Shown here one piece after another: positions 9,134 through 18,697 of a DNA stretch of 64,000 nt. The stretch covers positions 372,001 through 436,000 of the forward strand of contig NZ_CP121197.1 of NCBI RefSeq assembly GCF_029625215.1. The letters run 5' to 3'. Below the pieces are notes generated by a model. That model was not told where the DNA came from and did not search any database. It saw only the letters and a program-made list of their open reading frames with translations. Position 1 is the first letter of the stretch. Each line of letters starts with the position of its first letter. This DNA is from Aurantibacillus circumpalustris. Lineage in GTDB: Bacteria > Bacteroidota > Bacteroidia > B-17B0 > Aurantibacillaceae. The position numbers were made by a program, and so were the translations under genes.

Positions 9134-9630
9134 AACCACTAAGGCACTAAGGGCACTCAGTGACACTAAGTTATTAATTAATCTTTAGGTAATTTAGAAA
9201 ATTCCTCTGTCACTAAAGGAACTAATTGTTTTGTAATATTTTCATAATGAAAATTTATTAGCAATCCTTTTGGCATTTGCGAAAGTTTTAAATAGGATAA
9301 TAGTTGTGCCTTATAAAGTGGTATCCTAGCCTCGACGGCCTTTAATTCAACGACAATTAAACTATTTATTAATAAATCTAATTTTAACATTCCTCCTAAA
9401 TTTTTTCCTTTATAATGCACTGGCACATGAATTTGCGATTGCACTTTTAAACCAATTTCATTTAATTCGTCGACTAGGCAAGAATGATAAACAGACTCTA
9501 ACAATCCCGGCCCTAATTGTTTGTGCACTTCAATAGCTCCACCAACAATTTGATATGAAATCTCATTAATATATTTCTGAGTAATCATATTCTCTTAGTG
9601 TTCTTTAGTGCGCTGAGTGTCTTAGTGGTT
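9134..9630. mobile_element. GxxExxY element bounded by 37-nt imperfect inverted repeats
   Basis: Bases 9134-9170 and the reverse complement of 9594-9630 match at 30 of 37 positions. Both arms consist of AACCACTAAGG/CACTAAG-like units. The interval between the arms is almost completely filled by the GxxExxY gene. The element separates two Fe-S subunit genes, and its right arm overlaps the stop codon (9630-9632) of the upstream gene. Related arms without a gene occur at several intergenic sites in this window. Mobility is inferred from arrangement; I see no transposase and no clear target-site duplication. Confidence 0.55.
9178..9588 (-). CDS. GxxExxY protein (PD-(D/E)XK nuclease-like fold)
   Basis: A 136-residue protein with the family-defining GLLESVY (G28-E31-Y34) and the putative nuclease core KLDLL...VVELK (D71, E81, K83). 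The arrangement E31...D71...ExK81-83 fits a PD-(D/E)XK active site. The function is not established. The gene sits inside a pair of 37-nt inverted repeats, with 7 bases between the left arm and its stop codon and 5 between its start codon and the right arm. It interrupts a four-gene operon, which suggests the gene and repeats arrived as a unit. Confidence 0.88.
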   Translation of the reverse strand: MITQKYINEISYQIVGGAIEVHKQLGPGLLESVYHSCLVDELNEIGLKVQSQIHVPVHYKGKNLGGMLKLDLLINSLIVVELKAVEARIPLYKAQLLSYLKLSQMPKGLLINFHYENITKQLVPLVTEEFSKLPKD

Positions 9631-10937
9631 TAAGACTCAGTAACCCAATTAGCGCGATCGGCCTGAGCAAACTGCCAAGGAGCACCATTGTTTTCTATGT
9701 TTGTAAACATTCCATTTAATTCAGAAGGACTTTGACTTTCTTCCATCACTAAATATCTTCTCATTTCAATAATAATTGCCAAAGGATCAATGTTTATAGG
9801 ACATTCCTGAACACACGCATTACAAGTATTACAGGCCCAAACTTCTTCGGCTGTTGTATAATCTCCTAATAAAGATTTCCCATCATCGACAAACACCCCT
9901 TGGTTTTTATCCATGTTACGCCCCACCTCTTCCATTCGGTCGCGTGTGTCCATCATGATTTTTCGTGGAGACAATTTCTTGCCAGTCATGTTTTGAGGAC
10001 AAGCAGACGTGCATCTACCGCATTCTGTGCAAGAATAAGCGTCCATTAAATTTTTCCAACCAAGATCCTGAACATCCTTTACACCAAAACGTACAGGATT
10101 GTTAGGATCTGTTTTTGCAACATAAGCCGGATCGAAATTAGGAGCTACCACATCTGTAACAGCGTCTAATGTATTGAACTGTCCCTTTGGTTTTAGATTA
10201 GAAAAATACGTATTCGGAAATGCCAAAAGAATATGAAGGTGTTTTGAGTAGGGCAAATAATTCAAGAAGGCGAAAATGCCTATAATGTGTAACCACCAGC
10301 AAACGCGCTCAATAAGAATTAAGGACCCATCAGACATGCCACTTAACATCGGCGCAAAAAAACCACTTATAGGAAAACTTCCCGCCTGGTGATAATGCTC
10401 GTTGCCGCGCAACTGCAAATTTTGATCAGCAGCATTCATTAGCATTAACGCTGTCATTAAAATCATTTCAGTAATTAAAATAGCGTTGGCATCTAGACTC
10501 GGAAATCCTTTTAATTCCGAATTCCAAAAACGCTTTACTTTCATTACGTTTCTACGTAACCAAAAAACAACTACACCAATAAACACACCTAAGGCAAGAA
10601 TTTCAAAAAAAGCGATTAAGAAATTATAAAAACCTCCTAAGAAAGCAAAAGCACGGTGAGAGTTGGTTAAACCGTCAACAAACATCTCTAGTACTTCAAT
10701 GTTGATTAAAACAAAACCAACGTAAACAAGAATGTGCATCACAGCACTGATAGGTCGTGTTAGCATTTTGCTTTGCCCCAGTGCAACAAGAACCATTGTC
10801 TTAAGACGTTCGCCCTTGTTATCTGTAATTGGAAAATTTTTTCCGATAAAAATATTACGACGAATTTTTACAGCGTTCACGTAAAAAAAAGAAGCAGAGC
10901 CGATAAAAATTATAGTGAAAATAATAGAACTGATCAT
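9630..10937 (-). CDS. Membrane 4Fe-4S dicluster oxidoreductase subunit
   Basis: A 435-residue protein with about five to six membrane helices in the N-terminal 230 residues (for example 1-21, 64-82, 104-127, 153-170, 207-228), resembling the membrane subunit of heterodisulfide-reductase-like complexes. Two ferredoxin-type clusters follow: C303-x2-C306-x2-C309-x3-C313-P and C369-x2-C372-x2-C375-x3-C379-P. It should pass electrons from the membrane quinone pool to the CCG-domain partner. It follows the MCE gene by 24 bases, and its stop codon overlaps the right arm of the GxxExxY element. Confidence 0.87.
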   Translation of the reverse strand: MISSIIFTIIFIGSASFFYVNAVKIRRNIFIGKNFPITDNKGERLKTMVLVALGQSKMLTRPISAVMHILVYVGFVLINIEVLEMFVDGLTNSHRAFAFLGGFYNFLIAFFEILALGVFIGVVVFWLRRNVMKVKRFWNSELKGFPSLDANAILITEMILMTALMLMNAADQNLQLRGNEHYHQAGSFPISGFFAPMLSGMSDGSLILIERVCWWLHIIGIFAFLNYLPYSKHLHILLAFPNTYFSNLKPKGQFNTLDAVTDVVAPNFDPAYVAKTDPNNPVRFGVKDVQDLGWKNLMDAYSCTECGRCTSACPQNMTGKKLSPRKIMMDTRDRMEEVGRNMDKNQGVFVDDGKSLLGDYTTAEEVWACNTCNACVQECPINIDPLAIIIEMRRYLVMEESQSPSELNGMFTNIENNGAPWQFAQADRANWVTES

Positions 10938-10961
10938 ATTATTTTAAATTTTAAATTAGTA

Positions 10962-11924
10962 TTATTTTTTTCTACCAAAGAGTGAAAAGTGAACATATCT
11001 TTTCGGATTTTCTTTCAAATCTTTAAGAAGGTTGTCCAAATCTGCCGCAGATTTATTTAAATTATTATAAAGTGAATCATCTTTCGCAAGTTTCCCAATA
11101 GTTCCTTGACCTTGATTAATTTTAGTCAACAAATTATTTAATTCCTTTAGCGTATTATCAGCATTAGCAACAGCACTCTTTAATTGAGATTTTGCAAGCG
11201 TATCGGAAAGGTTGCTGAAATTGGTGAGGATGTTGGTGATTTTTTGTTCGTTCTTATTTAGGTTGGTGGTTATGCCGCTAAGATTCGTAAGCACTGAAGA
11301 GATTTTTGGTTTTTCGGTGGCCATTAAATCATCTAGTTTATAAGCGGTTTGTTCCAAACTAAAAATTGCTTTTCGCACACTTTCAAATGATTGATTAATA
11401 TTTTCTCTGGTTTTAATATTTAATACCTGATTCACAACGCCCATAACAGTATCTACGCTGCTGATAAGATTCTCAAACTTTGCTTGAAGAGGCGCTAATT
11501 GTCTATTAAACGCTTCTTTGAAACTTTGTTCTGTTTCGGAAACTAAGGTGTCGCCGTTTTTTAAAAATTCTTTTTCTTTGCTAAAAACGAGTTCAACTGC
11601 CATGCCTCCTAGCAAATTAGTACTGACTACTTTAGCGACAGATTTTCTAGGGATGTCAATTTCTTCGGTGATGAGAAATTTAACCAATACGAGATTTTGT
11701 CCGTCTTTTTGAATTAAGGAAATCGTTTTTATTTGCCCAATTTGATACCCATTTATTTGTAGAGGACTTGAAGGATTAAGATTTTCGATTTTAGGATATA
11801 CCGCGTATAAAAAGGATTTCTCAAAGAAAAGATTACTGCCTTTTAAAAAACTGAGCCCCCAAACAAATGCGGCTATTGCAAAAACAACCACAATACCTAT
11901 TTTGAATTCCTTAGATACCTTCAC
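10962..11924 (-). CDS. MlaD/MCE-domain lipid-transport protein
   Basis: A 320-residue protein with one N-terminal membrane anchor (KIGIVVVFAIAAFVWGLSFL, residues 8-27) and a single MCE domain at about 38-115 (YPKIENLNPSSPLQINGY, then VAKVVSTNLLGGMAVEL). The C-terminal 200 residues are helical and coiled-coil-like with Asn/Leu-rich heptads. MCE proteins form hexameric channels that carry phospholipids across the periplasm with an Mla-type ABC transporter, whose genes are not in this window. It is the first gene of the minus-strand operon with the Fe-S genes and the TPR lipoprotein. Confidence 0.88.
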   Translation of the reverse strand: MKVSKEFKIGIVVVFAIAAFVWGLSFLKGSNLFFEKSFLYAVYPKIENLNPSSPLQINGYQIGQIKTISLIQKDGQNLVLVKFLITEEIDIPRKSVAKVVSTNLLGGMAVELVFSKEKEFLKNGDTLVSETEQSFKEAFNRQLAPLQAKFENLISSVDTVMGVVNQVLNIKTRENINQSFESVRKAIFSLEQTAYKLDDLMATEKPKISSVLTNLSGITTNLNKNEQKITNILTNFSNLSDTLAKSQLKSAVANADNTLKELNNLLTKINQGQGTIGKLAKDDSLYNNLNKSAADLDNLLKDLKENPKRYVHFSLFGRKK

Positions 11925-11986
11925 AAAAAAGTTTTACGATTTAACGCCTAAATATAAGTATTTTTATTGAGTTAAAAAGCGCAATA

Positions 11987-12514
11987 ATGAGTGAGAAATT
12001 GAAAAATGAAGAGCTGAACCGGCTAAGTGTGGAAGCGTTTAAAAGCGCAAAGAAACAGTCCGTTATAATAGTACTCGACAACGTGCGAAGCCTTAACAAT
12101 GTTGGTTCTGCTTTTAGAACCGCCGATGCCTTTTTAATTGAGGAGATACTTCTGTGTGGCGTAACCGGAACACCTCCTAACAAAGAAATAGAAAAAACGG
12201 CACTCGGGGCAACTTCTACCGTAAAATGGGTGCATTTTAAAACCACACTTGAAGCAATTATTTATTTAAAAGAAAAAGCGTACACTCCTTATGCCGTTGA
12301 ACAAGCAAAAAATAGCATTGCTTTAAATTCTTTTGTTTATAACGATGAAAAAATTGCCTTGGTGTTTGGTAATGAAGTTTACGGTGTAGAGCAAACCGTT
12401 ATAGATGCATGTAAAGGTGTTATTGAAATACCACAAATAGGAAGCAAACACTCCTTTAATATTTCCGTGAGTATTGGCATTGTGTTATGGGAGTTATTGC
12501 GGGGGAAATTGTAA
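11987..12514 (+). CDS. TrmH/SpoU-family RNA 2'-O-methyltransferase
   Basis: A 175-residue single-domain SPOUT methyltransferase. Motif 1 is LDNVRSLNNVGSAFRTAD (27-44), motif 2 is ALVFGNEVYGV (about 125-135), and motif 3 is IPQIGSKHSFNISVSIGI (about 149-166), which builds the SAM-binding trefoil knot. There is no extra RNA-recognition domain, as in the short TrmL/TrmH-like members. The substrate (tRNA or rRNA 2'-OH) cannot be named from sequence. It is divergent from the MCE operon across a 62-base AT-rich gap. Confidence 0.88.
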   Translation: MSEKLKNEELNRLSVEAFKSAKKQSVIIVLDNVRSLNNVGSAFRTADAFLIEEILLCGVTGTPPNKEIEKTALGATSTVKWVHFKTTLEAIIYLKEKAYTPYAVEQAKNSIALNSFVYNDEKIALVFGNEVYGVEQTVIDACKGVIEIPQIGSKHSFNISVSIGIVLWELLRGKL

Positions 12515-12600
12515 GCGCAAATATTTTTCCTCTACCAATCCTTATGGTAGAATCGCACATCCGGTTAACAATTCTTTAATTACTATTAATATCGATTAAT

Positions 12601-12639
12601 TACTTAGTAAACCATCCCTTTCAATGAGTAAAGAAATAG
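12601..12639 (+). repeat. Duplicated leader segment, copy 1
   Basis: This stretch upstream of the first T9SS gene is repeated at 15621-15659 upstream of the second. The last 22 bases (from CTTTCAATGAGTAAAG onward) are identical. It shows that the tandem duplication carried the upstream region with it and may mark the promoter or leader of both genes. Confidence 0.7.
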
Positions 12640-12682
12640 TTATCCTGCTATGCATAGTGTAACTTTAACCTAAAAATAACCC

Positions 12683-15619
12683 ATGAAAAACAGGTTGCAT
12701 ATTTTTTTCTACCTTCTTCTATTCGTAATCAATAACATTAAATCTCAAATCACTAATATTGATTTCGAAGCGAGCCCAGTAGGCTCTTACACGAATTCAA
12801 ACGCAGTGAATGGTTGGACTGTAAGCAGTATTACAGGCAATGGTTCTTGCAACTATGTGAATTGGCAACCCGGTAGCGGTACCTTTTCTGTTCTTGCCAC
12901 ACCGATTTTAAACCTTCCTTATATTGGTAATTTACTTAATTCTCCGCTAGGCGGATCTAAAATTGTAGCTCTTAATAACGCAAGCCCAAATTATGTGGTA
13001 ACCAAAATAGCGCAAAACTTTGCTGTAAATTACACTAGTTCTATTTTTCAGTACGCTTATGCGGGATCTTGGGATTACAGTCCAACTGAAACGTGTTGTA
13101 CTGGTGCAAACTTTCAGGTAATCGTAAAAGATTGCTTTGGAACTGTTTTGCCTTGTTTCTCTTATACACTTAATCCAAATGGCGGAACATGTCCCTCTGC
13201 TTCAGGATCTACTACACTGACAACCATCGGCAACATACCTACAAACTGGGCGAACTGGGTTGTACGAACCGTAGATCTTTCACCTTTTATTGGTAGTTGC
13301 GTTACTGTTGAAGTCATTGCAAACTCGTGCGCTTTAGCATCGCATGTAGGGCGCGCCTACTTTGATGCGCGCTGCGCCAGTCCATCTCAACTTATTGTTG
13401 GCAGTGGTCTTAGCAATGTTACTCCGTTTCCTACACCTGTTGGTTTTTGTCAAGGTTCCAATCAGGCTCAAATAACTGCACCATTAGGCTATTCGAATTA
13501 TCAATGGTATGCGCCAGGCACAGGTAGTATTCCCCCGCCACAAGGGACTTCGAGCGTGTTAACTGTTTCCAACCCTGTCGCTGGTTCTGTTTATACTGTG
13601 AACATGCTTGCTCCTTCCGGCTGCATCTATACTGCAACTTATGCCATTGGATATGCATCTATAAGCGTTGCCGCTATTGGCGCGTCACCAAGTTGTTCTC
13701 TGGGAAGCTCAGGATCTGCCTCCGTTGTAGCAAACGGAAGTGGCACTGGATATAATTATACCTGGTATAATTCAACTAGCACTTTAACCAGTAATTCAAA
13801 TGTCGTTTCTAATTTATCGATTGGCGTGTATTCTGTTTTAGTGAAGGCTGCTGGGTCACAAAGTAGTACCTGCGGACAAGCGGTCGGAACCGTGACCGTG
13901 AATACCTCGCCGCAAGGGGTTACAAATTTATTTAAACCTTTTTGCACAGACGCATACCTTAATCCTCCTGCTGGCACGGGATATCAATGGTACAATAATT
14001 TAACACCCATCACTTCCTCTTTGGGTGGGACACAAGCAAGTTATACTGTTACTAGCCCGAACAATGGTTCTATTTATCGAACTACTTTTACTTCGGTTCA
14101 GGGTTGTAAAGATTCCATAGAATATACCTTAATTTCTTCATCACCAGGGGTCATGAGCGTTTCTCAGAATTCGGATATTTGCGTAGGTGCAACGAATGGT
14201 AGCGCCACAATTACTATCAGTCCAGCTGGTGGTTTTGCAACCTCGATTAACTCTTATTCTATTACCTCACTTGGTATAACTCCCAACTATTCCGCATCAC
14301 TTGCACCAACTTCACTGCTTTCTTTCACTGCAAACGGACTTTCAAGCGGAACTTACAGTGTGAACGCATTTGATGGTAATTGTAAATACTCTGATACCTT
14401 TTCTATTTCTACGTATTCCTTCAATTTTAATCTGAGTCCATCGTCCTCAACCATCTGCAACGGTAGTTCAGGTTTAATTACAACCAATTTAACAACGCCT
14501 CCTTCTTCAGGACAATATAGTTTTTCCTGGACTCCAACCAGCTTTTTATCAAATACACAAACGGCGAGTTCATTGATAACACCAACTGTGGCGCCAGGTA
14601 ATGTCAGTACCATTATTTATTCCGTTGCAGTGGTAGAACCCATTCATAACTGTTCAATAACTAAAACGACTGCGGTAACTGTTGCTAATCTTTTAACTCC
14701 AACTATTAATTTAATTCCAATCCTTTGTAAAAACTCCTCTGATTATACCATTTCTACAAATCCTCAGGGTGGTACTTTTACAAGCTTGAGCAACACGAAT
14801 GTCATTTCAAATGCCGGTGTTATTTCACCTTCTAATTCAAATCTCGGAGTTACTACTTTCACTTATTCTAATGATATAGGAACCTGTCATGCACATACTA
14901 CTGGTACATTTCTGGTAAACAACAATCCTGTAATTGCGATTTCTGGAAATAGTGTTTTATGTCAGGGAGAACCAACCACCCTCTTGGCAAATGGCGCAGA
15001 TACTTATGTTTGGAGCAATTCATCCACAAATCCATTCATTACTGTTAGCCCTCCAGCTAGCGTTCAATACATCGTGACAGGAACAAACATTTTGGATAAT
15101 TGTTCAGGCTCAAAAACCATAACGGTTCTTATTATACCGCAACCAACCATCACAATCTCTGGAACTAGCAGTATTTGTCTTGGAGCAACCGCAACCCTCA
15201 CCGCTAATGGCGCAAATACTTACAATTGGAACAACGGATCAACGAATCAAAGCATCTTTGTTACTCCAACCATCACGACCAATTACAGTGTTACTGGAAC
15301 AACAGCACTAGCAAACTGTACCTCCACTCAAAGCATGCAGATTCAAGTTAAGGCATGCACACTTACAGTACTTAATGAGTTATTTTCAAGCGTTAACATA
15401 AGCATCTATCCAAATCCGTCTAACGGAAAATTTGTAGTTGAGTCTTTAGCTTCGTGTCAAATTGTAGTGACAGACTTAAGTGGAAAAATTATTTTTGAAA
15501 AAAATTACGATGATGGGAAAAACGAAATTGATTTGAGTGAATTTGCAAATGGTATCTACATTTTGAAAAAGATTAGTAATGGAGAAACAACTATTACCAA
15601 ATTGATAAAGAAAGATTAA
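12683..15619 (+). CDS. Large T9SS-exported repeat protein 1 (type A sorting domain)
   Basis: A 978-residue secreted protein. Residues 1-21 are a signal peptide (MKNRLHIFFYLLLFV...). About 24-240 form an N-terminal domain opening IDFEASPVGSYTNSNAVNGW and containing NSPLGG, similar to carbohydrate-binding or jelly-roll modules. Several Ig/PKD-like repeats follow, the last two reading VLCQGEPTTLLANGADTY and SICLGATATLTANGANTY. The final 80 residues are a type A sorting domain (SIYPNPSNGKFVVES ... NGIYILKKI), cleaved as the protein leaves through T9SS. Likely a surface adhesin or matrix protein. First of three tandem paralogues. Confidence 0.87.
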   Translation: MKNRLHIFFYLLLFVINNIKSQITNIDFEASPVGSYTNSNAVNGWTVSSITGNGSCNYVNWQPGSGTFSVLATPILNLPYIGNLLNSPLGGSKIVALNNASPNYVVTKIAQNFAVNYTSSIFQYAYAGSWDYSPTETCCTGANFQVIVKDCFGTVLPCFSYTLNPNGGTCPSASGSTTLTTIGNIPTNWANWVVRTVDLSPFIGSCVTVEVIANSCALASHVGRAYFDARCASPSQLIVGSGLSNVTPFPTPVGFCQGSNQAQITAPLGYSNYQWYAPGTGSIPPPQGTSSVLTVSNPVAGSVYTVNMLAPSGCIYTATYAIGYASISVAAIGASPSCSLGSSGSASVVANGSGTGYNYTWYNSTSTLTSNSNVVSNLSIGVYSVLVKAAGSQSSTCGQAVGTVTVNTSPQGVTNLFKPFCTDAYLNPPAGTGYQWYNNLTPITSSLGGTQASYTVTSPNNGSIYRTTFTSVQGCKDSIEYTLISSSPGVMSVSQNSDICVGATNGSATITISPAGGFATSINSYSITSLGITPNYSASLAPTSLLSFTANGLSSGTYSVNAFDGNCKYSDTFSISTYSFNFNLSPSSSTICNGSSGLITTNLTTPPSSGQYSFSWTPTSFLSNTQTASSLITPTVAPGNVSTIIYSVAVVEPIHNCSITKTTAVTVANLLTPTINLIPILCKNSSDYTISTNPQGGTFTSLSNTNVISNAGVISPSNSNLGVTTFTYSNDIGTCHAHTTGTFLVNNNPVIAISGNSVLCQGEPTTLLANGADTYVWSNSSTNPFITVSPPASVQYIVTGTNILDNCSGSKTITVLIIPQPTITISGTSSICLGATATLTANGANTYNWNNGSTNQSIFVTPTITTNYSVTGTTALANCTSTQSMQIQVKACTLTVLNELFSSVNISIYPNPSNGKFVVESLASCQIVVTDLSGKIIFEKNYDDGKNEIDLSEFANGIYILKKISNGETTITKLIKKD

Positions 15620-15620
15620 T

Positions 15621-15659
15621 TACTTAGCGAACTCAAGCTTTCAATGAGTAAAGAAATAG
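15621..15659 (+). repeat. Duplicated leader segment, copy 2
   Basis: Near-copy of 12601-12639, beginning 2 bases after the stop codon of the first T9SS gene. Retention of this segment between two otherwise diverged genes suggests it is functional, or that the duplication is not very old. Confidence 0.7.
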
Positions 15660-15702
15660 GTTTAACATAAAGCATGCTGTAGTTTTATAGAACAAACTAC
15701 CC

Positions 15703-18639
15703 ATGAAAAACAAGCTCCATATTTTCTTCTTTTTTGCTTTGTTTTTATTTTGTAATCTCAAGTCCCAAACAAACAACATTGATTTTGAATTAACCCCTGC
15801 CGGTGCTTATACCACGGCCAATGCGGTGAGTGGGTGGACGGTGAGTAGTCACACCCGTACAAATACAAGTCAGCTCAATGTCACAGATTGTAGTATTCTT
15901 TCTCCATGGCTACCGAGTAGTCAAGAGTTTTCAATCGTTTCTACGCCAATTGCAGCATTTCCAGTTATTGGCAATATTCCTCATTCCCCTTTGGGTGGTT
16001 TACATGTAGCCCGATTAAATAACTCGACAGCTAATGGGTATGCGACAAAATTAACGAGAACTTATTTTGTTACGAGTTCTAATTCAATGCTGCAAATTGC
16101 CTACGCTGGCGCTTGGCAAGATCCTCTAGGTTTTGAAGGTTGGTGTAACCCTCCTTTTTTTGAAATACTTATAAGAGATTCTACCAACGCCGTTATACCT
16201 TGCAAAACCACTAGTTTTACCCCTTTATCGGGTGGGCAAACAACTGGTACGACTTTCACAATTACTAATACGCAAAATTCAGGCGTCGTTTTTTGGAGCA
16301 ACTGGCAAATAAAAAATATAGATCTTAGTCCTTATTTAAATACAACCATTACTATTGAAATTGTTTGTGCTGACTGTATCAATGGCGATCACTTTGGAAC
16401 AGTATTTATCGATGCAGACTTTCCTTACACGCCACCATTAGTGAGTTGGTGTACCGGTATGCCAACTGCAACTCTCACTGGTCCTTCAGGGTATTACAGT
16501 TACGACTGGCATTTCAGCGGAAGTTCAACTTCCTATTCATTTGCCGGACTTTTACCTTTCCATTCTTCCACAATTGCTCTAACTGGTCTGAACAGTATTT
16601 ATACATACACTATCGCTCTTTTTGCCAACCCATTTGTTAATTACGTTAACATTTGCAGTTATTCTGTGTCGTTTTCAATTATCTCAACTACAACAAACAT
16701 TTATCAAATAAAAAGCAAGCCAAGTTGCCCAGGAGGTGCAAGTGGTTCTGCAACCGTTATTGCAAATACTGCAACAAGTTACAGTTGGATAAACTCCACG
16801 AATTCGGTAGTAAGCACCAGCTCGGTTGCAAATAATCTTGCGCCTGGTATTTATACGGTGAATGTCTTTGGTTGTGGTAACGCCAGCGGCACGGTTAATA
16901 TTCCAACATCTACCTTAACCCTTAATACGGTGCTAAAACCACATTGTGGCAACGAGTGCGTTTTATCCTATCCAGGCGGAACTAACTACCAATGGTACTT
17001 CAACACTGCACCGATCACATCAAGTTTGGGAGGAACAGCTCCAAGCTATACGATTAATGCACCAGTCGGTCAACCAAGCTATGTAGTAAGCTACGATTCA
17101 CCGAATGGATGCAGAGATTCTATTCTTAATATTTTAACCGCTACTCCTTCGGGTTCACTGGCAATTAGCTTGAATAAGATTATTTGTCCGAATAGTTCCA
17201 CTAACAGTGCCGTTATCTCATTAACACCTTCAGCCTTTGCCTACTACTCCGTGTCAAACTCTTTTTCGGTTTTTTCAATCGGAGCCAGCTCTAACTATTC
17301 AGTTTCCGTTGGACCAACTTCTTCAAATTTTATTATTACATCGAGTTTAATAGCTGGATCTACTTATAGTGTAAATGCCTTTGACGGTTTTTGTACATAT
17401 AAATCCAGTTTCACAGTAACTCCGTTTAATTATACTATTACTCCTTCCCCTTCACCAACACTTTGTCAAACAAGCGGAAATTATATTATTGCTAACGTTA
17501 GTCTTCCTTATTCCTTTTCGAACAGTTTATTCACTTATTCATGGGTTCCTTCTCCATTTATATTTAATGGTTATTCTAACTTTCAAAGTGCATTTCTAAC
17601 GCCAAGTGCAACGCCGGGATCCTTGAGCACTATCATCTATACCGTAATTGTAACACCTACCGCATTAAACTGCCCATTAACAAAAACCATAGGGATAACA
17701 ATTGCTGATCCACCTCCACCCGTAATAAATCTTATTCCGCAACTCTGTAAGAATGCCAATCAATATAGTATTAGCACAAATCCTCCCGGCGGAACTTTTA
17801 TAAATGGAGCAGGTTCCTCCATTGGAACTAACAACGGTATTATAACGCCTTCTCTTTCTGCGCTTGGTACAAATAATTTCACCTATGCTACTTCTATTGG
17901 GCCTTGTGTTGCTAAATCATCTGGAAATTATACAATAAACCCTCTTCCATCTATAAGCATAACTGGAAACATTATTATTTGTAAAGGTCAATCTGCAATG
18001 CTTATTGCAAATGGCGCTACCACGTACACTTGGAATATTGGATCTCAAAGCCCTTCGATTAGTGTGACACAATTTGTTTCCGCAAGTTACACGGTTGAAG
18101 GAACGGATTCGCAGACAAATTGTTATAATACTAAAACCATAACGGTTAACACAATACCGTACCCTTCAATTGTTGTTTGGGGAGATACTATTATTTGTCT
18201 GGGAAAAACGACTAAACTTTCTGCACTGGGTGCAATTACTTATACATGGAGTAATGGATCTCCAACCCAAACTATAAACGTTGCACCAAATGCTACCACT
18301 ACTTATACCTTAAAAGGCACAAGTGCTCTCGCCTCTTGCTCAAGCACACAAGCTATCACCGTTCATGTTGTCAATTGTAATACCACCGGCGTACTTGATA
18401 GAAATGCTGGTGAGACCTTTCGTATTTATCCAAACCCATCCAATAGTAAATTTTTTATTGAAGCTCAAAATATATTATCCATCGTGGTTACAGACGAACT
18501 TGGAAAAATAATTTTAGAAGAACATTTTCAAAAAGAAAATTATGATTTGGATTTAAGTAGTTACTCAAATGGTGTTTACATTTTAAAAGTATTTCAAAAC
18601 AACGAAATAAAAACAGTGAAATTAATTAAGAATGATTAA
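15703..18639 (+). CDS. Large T9SS-exported repeat protein 2 (type A sorting domain)
   Basis: A 978-residue paralogue of the gene before it, with the same order: signal peptide (MKNKLHIFFFFALFLFCNLKSQ), N-terminal domain (IDFELTPAGAYTTANAVSGW, with HSPLGG), Ig/PKD-like repeats, two C-terminal repeats (IICKGQSAMLIANGATTY and IICLGKTTKLSALGAITY), and a sorting domain with IYPNPSNSKFFIEA and NGVYILKVFQNNE. The N-terminal half is the most divergent of the three, while the C-terminus is close to that of protein 3. Likely a cell-surface or secreted structural protein; no enzyme motif is visible. Confidence 0.87.
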   Translation: MKNKLHIFFFFALFLFCNLKSQTNNIDFELTPAGAYTTANAVSGWTVSSHTRTNTSQLNVTDCSILSPWLPSSQEFSIVSTPIAAFPVIGNIPHSPLGGLHVARLNNSTANGYATKLTRTYFVTSSNSMLQIAYAGAWQDPLGFEGWCNPPFFEILIRDSTNAVIPCKTTSFTPLSGGQTTGTTFTITNTQNSGVVFWSNWQIKNIDLSPYLNTTITIEIVCADCINGDHFGTVFIDADFPYTPPLVSWCTGMPTATLTGPSGYYSYDWHFSGSSTSYSFAGLLPFHSSTIALTGLNSIYTYTIALFANPFVNYVNICSYSVSFSIISTTTNIYQIKSKPSCPGGASGSATVIANTATSYSWINSTNSVVSTSSVANNLAPGIYTVNVFGCGNASGTVNIPTSTLTLNTVLKPHCGNECVLSYPGGTNYQWYFNTAPITSSLGGTAPSYTINAPVGQPSYVVSYDSPNGCRDSILNILTATPSGSLAISLNKIICPNSSTNSAVISLTPSAFAYYSVSNSFSVFSIGASSNYSVSVGPTSSNFIITSSLIAGSTYSVNAFDGFCTYKSSFTVTPFNYTITPSPSPTLCQTSGNYIIANVSLPYSFSNSLFTYSWVPSPFIFNGYSNFQSAFLTPSATPGSLSTIIYTVIVTPTALNCPLTKTIGITIADPPPPVINLIPQLCKNANQYSISTNPPGGTFINGAGSSIGTNNGIITPSLSALGTNNFTYATSIGPCVAKSSGNYTINPLPSISITGNIIICKGQSAMLIANGATTYTWNIGSQSPSISVTQFVSASYTVEGTDSQTNCYNTKTITVNTIPYPSIVVWGDTIICLGKTTKLSALGAITYTWSNGSPTQTINVAPNATTTYTLKGTSALASCSSTQAITVHVVNCNTTGVLDRNAGETFRIYPNPSNSKFFIEAQNILSIVVTDELGKIILEEHFQKENYDLDLSSYSNGVYILKVFQNNEIKTVKLIKND

Positions 18640-18640
18640 A

Positions 18641-18694
18641 CTTAGTGCACCTCAGTGTTCTTTCCCGATGGCTATCGGGAGCCTTAGTGGTTTA
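18641..18694 (+). repeat. CTTAGTG-type repeat arm with nested hairpin
   Basis: CTTAGTGCACCTCAGTG ... CCTTAGTGGTTTA matches the right arm of the GxxExxY element. In its middle sits the palindrome TCCCGAT-GGCT-ATCGGGA (18663-18680). It fills almost the whole gap between the second and third T9SS genes. Confidence 0.6.
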
Positions 18695-18697
18695 AAA

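Noticed and set aside
11941-12246. Minus-strand reading frame opposite the TrmH-like gene
   Set aside because: It is fully antisense to a clearly conserved methyltransferase and has shadow-like Ser/Leu-rich composition.
18632-18697. N-terminal extension of the third large T9SS protein
   Set aside because: The extra residues overlap the previous gene's end and a repeat element, and they would bury the signal peptide that begins at the ATG at 18698.
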